Of a stretch of DNA of 6,328 bases, positions 4,921-6,328 are shown piece by piece. This stretch comes from CALBTQ01 sp036743315 (lineage in GTDB: Bacteria; Lernaellota; Lernaellaia; Lernaellales; Lernaellaceae). Position 1 is the stretch's first letter. Every line of letters starts with the position of its first letter. The DNA lies in contig DAINPV010000241.1 of NCBI GenBank assembly GCA_036743315.1, positions 1 through 6,328 of the forward strand. The letters are read 5' to 3'. Position numbers and translations under genes: made by a program. The notes below the pieces were generated by a model. It had not been told where the DNA came from and ran no database searches. It saw only the letters and a program-made list of their open reading frames with translations.

Positions 4921-6051
4921 ATGGAAATAGACGCCCATTATTATGCCACGTATTTTATGATGAGATCATTAGGCTTTGCACCAGCCAAAGCGCGCATCGT
5001 CGCCTATGCAAACCAATACACCGACGATGCGGTGGAAAGCGACGAATTTACGCTGGTTGGCGACGGCTCGTTCAACCCGGTGCGTACGGCCTATTACAAG
5101 TTGCATTTGCTGGAGAAAATTTTCGATCCGGCCGAACGCAAGAAGAAGATCCGGGAATTGTCGAAGCTGGTTTGGATGTCCTTCCACTTTCTGCCCGGCA
5201 ATCAGGGATCGAAGTCGTGGGAAAAGCTGCTAGTCAGGCCCGACAGCGACAACGCCCGCCGGATATTGCATGCCGCGCTGAAGAAAATCGACGACGGCGA
5301 GGCGAACGGTTATCATGCGCTGGGCGTGGCGACGCATACCTATTTGGACACGTTCAGTCACCAGAATTTTTCCGGCCATGACGGCAAGGAAAACAACGCC
5401 AAAGCCGATATCGAGTTGAACATGCTCAGCCGCGACATCGACCTGAAGGGATGGCAGGAGGAGCGCGACCGCTTCTATCTGCCGATTCCCGATCTGGCCG
5501 GCAATATCGGCCACATGGATGTGCTGACCTTCCCCGACATGCCCTATCTACAGTGGAATTATAAAAACTGGCAGGACGTCGACAGCGGCGAGATCGTTAA
5601 TCTCAATCGCTTCGTGCGTGCGTATGAAAAGCTCTTTTGGGCGATCGGCGCCTGGCGCGGCTGGAGCGAGGAGAAGATTTTCAAGGCATGGTACGGCACC
5701 AGCGACGATTACAACAAAGCGGTCCATTCGGTGTTGCTGGTGAATTTCGCTAAAAACAACTTGAGCAAAAAAGCGCGCACCAAGAATTGGACAAGGGCAA
5801 TTGCCGACAAGCAAAAGGTCTTTGCATTCAACGCCAAAACCGAATCGGCAAACCTGGATTACCACGAAGACGATTGGATGAACGCGGCGCTGAACGTGCC
5901 GCGCGGTCTAGAACGCGAATTGTCCGGCGGCGCGACGGTGGAACCCAAAGGCGATTTTACCAAAAGCGATTTCTACCATTTCCATACGGCGGCGCGGGCG
6001 CAACGCGACATGCTCAACGGATGGTTCAAGGACCAGAATCTCAAGCCGTGA
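4921..6051 (+). CDS. DUF6765-family protein, putative helical metal-dependent hydrolase
   Basis: The product has 376 residues. AGGGAG (4909-4914) lies 6 bases before the ATG. I recognise the DUF6765 pattern: an N-terminal MEIDAHYYATY, then AYANQYTDDAV (28-38), SFHFLPGNQG (87-96) and GVATHTYLDTFSHQNFSG (135-152). The family has no established function that I know of. His6, Asp35/Asp36, His89, His132, and His139-x3-Asp143-x3-His147 followed by His153 recall the ordered zinc ligands of bacterial zinc-dependent phospholipase C and S1/P1-type folds; a helical metal-dependent hydrolase is my inference. A second cluster (HMD at 198-200, YHFH at 352-355) could add ligands. There is no signal peptide or membrane segment, so it is probably cytoplasmic. 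Its first 200 bases are visibly richer in A+T than prmC and murA, which may point to transfer. Confidence 0.8.
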   Translation: MEIDAHYYATYFMMRSLGFAPAKARIVAYANQYTDDAVESDEFTLVGDGSFNPVRTAYYKLHLLEKIFDPAERKKKIRELSKLVWMSFHFLPGNQGSKSWEKLLVRPDSDNARRILHAALKKIDDGEANGYHALGVATHTYLDTFSHQNFSGHDGKENNAKADIELNMLSRDIDLKGWQEERDRFYLPIPDLAGNIGHMDVLTFPDMPYLQWNYKNWQDVDSGEIVNLNRFVRAYEKLFWAIGAWRGWSEEKIFKAWYGTSDDYNKAVHSVLLVNFAKNNLSKKARTKNWTRAIADKQKVFAFNAKTESANLDYHEDDWMNAALNVPRGLERELSGGATVEPKGDFTKSDFYHFHTAARAQRDMLNGWFKDQNLKP

Positions 6052-6328
6052 TCATTGCGCCGGCGGTTCGTCGCTCGGCTCCTCTTGTTCCTTTTCCTCG
6101 CCGCCGCCGGTAAGCCAACCGGTCGCCGCGCGCACGGCGCTTTTGGCCATCAGGCCCAGCAGTTTGAGTAGCGAGAGCCCTTCGCCTTCGCCCGGCTTGT
6201 TCTGGCCGGTGAGTTTCAGTTTGAGGTACAGGTCGTCGCTGTCGTTGAGGCTGGCCAGGTCTTCGAGCGTGAGGTTCGCCTTTTTCGCCTCGCGCCGCAG
6301 CTTGCGGTCGGTGACGAATTTCAGGTCC
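6052..6328 (-). CDS. C-terminal part of an unidentified protein, possibly AsmA-like
   Basis: On the minus strand one frame stays open from the window edge to a TGA at 6052-6054, giving the last 91 residues. They begin DLKFVTDRKLRREAKKANLT and end in an acidic tail EEKEQEEPSDEPPAQ. The middle reads LYLKLKLTGQNKPGEGEGLS, followed by an amphipathic stretch LLKLLGLMAKSAVRAATGWL. A beta strand ending in Thr-Gly, a Pro-containing turn and then an Ala/Lys/Leu helix is the usual shape of AsmA/DUF748-type C-termini, proteins of the inner membrane and periplasm, but the resemblance is weak. GC-rich wobble use and sensible residue composition support real coding over the alternative frames, which read as Arg/Pro-rich nonsense. 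It is convergent with the DUF6765-like gene, with zero bases between the stops. Confidence 0.65.
   Translation of the reverse strand, partial: DLKFVTDRKLRREAKKANLTLEDLASLNDSDDLYLKLKLTGQNKPGEGEGLSLLKLLGLMAKSAVRAATGWLTGGGEEKEQEEPSDEPPAQ

Overview
The window is GC-rich bacterial DNA, lower in GC around the gene at 4921-6051. It looks like an uncultured member of the Deltaproteobacteria-like lineages (inference). The hint is a secreted beta-propeller protein ending in a long poly-aspartate tract closed by Gly-Cys-Gly-Cys, an architecture I associate with that part of the tree. Nothing here fixes the taxon. There is no phage, CRISPR or complete transposon.

Layout. (1) Positions 1-97 are an almost perfect fold-back inverted repeat starting exactly at base 1. 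It cuts off a minus-strand membrane-protein gene (24-278), and I read it as a probable contig-end artefact. (2) A divergent intergenic region (279-454) leads into a large exported protein (455-2137): signal peptide, Asp-box beta-propeller, PKD-like domain, Asp-rich tail ending GCGC. Just past its stop, in the same frame, lies a second DDGCGC-stop, then an intrinsic terminator (2213-2243). (3) Positions 2252-2461 hold four related stem-loop units arranged as two inverted pairs, resembling a REP/BIME-type repeat cluster. (4) tRNA-Pro(UGG) (2556-2629) lies directly ahead of prmC (2657-3517) and murA (3521-4786), probably as one transcript. (5) After a 134-bp gap with a plausible promoter comes a 376-residue protein (4921-6051) that I place in the DUF6765 family, with a His/Asp pattern like that of helical zinc hydrolases. 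(6) A convergent minus-strand gene (6052-6328, C-terminal part only) ends on the very next base.

How the genes work together. prmC and murA are a common bacterial neighbourhood (release-factor methylation next to the first committed step of peptidoglycan synthesis). Here the usual upstream partner prfA is missing, and a tRNA gene with a repeat cluster stands in its place. The propeller/PKD protein and the DUF6765-like protein each appear to have their own transcription signals and no visible functional link to that housekeeping pair. The most unusual signals are the duplicated in-frame GCGC tail, the paired hairpin cluster and the metal-site-like pattern of the DUF6765-like protein.
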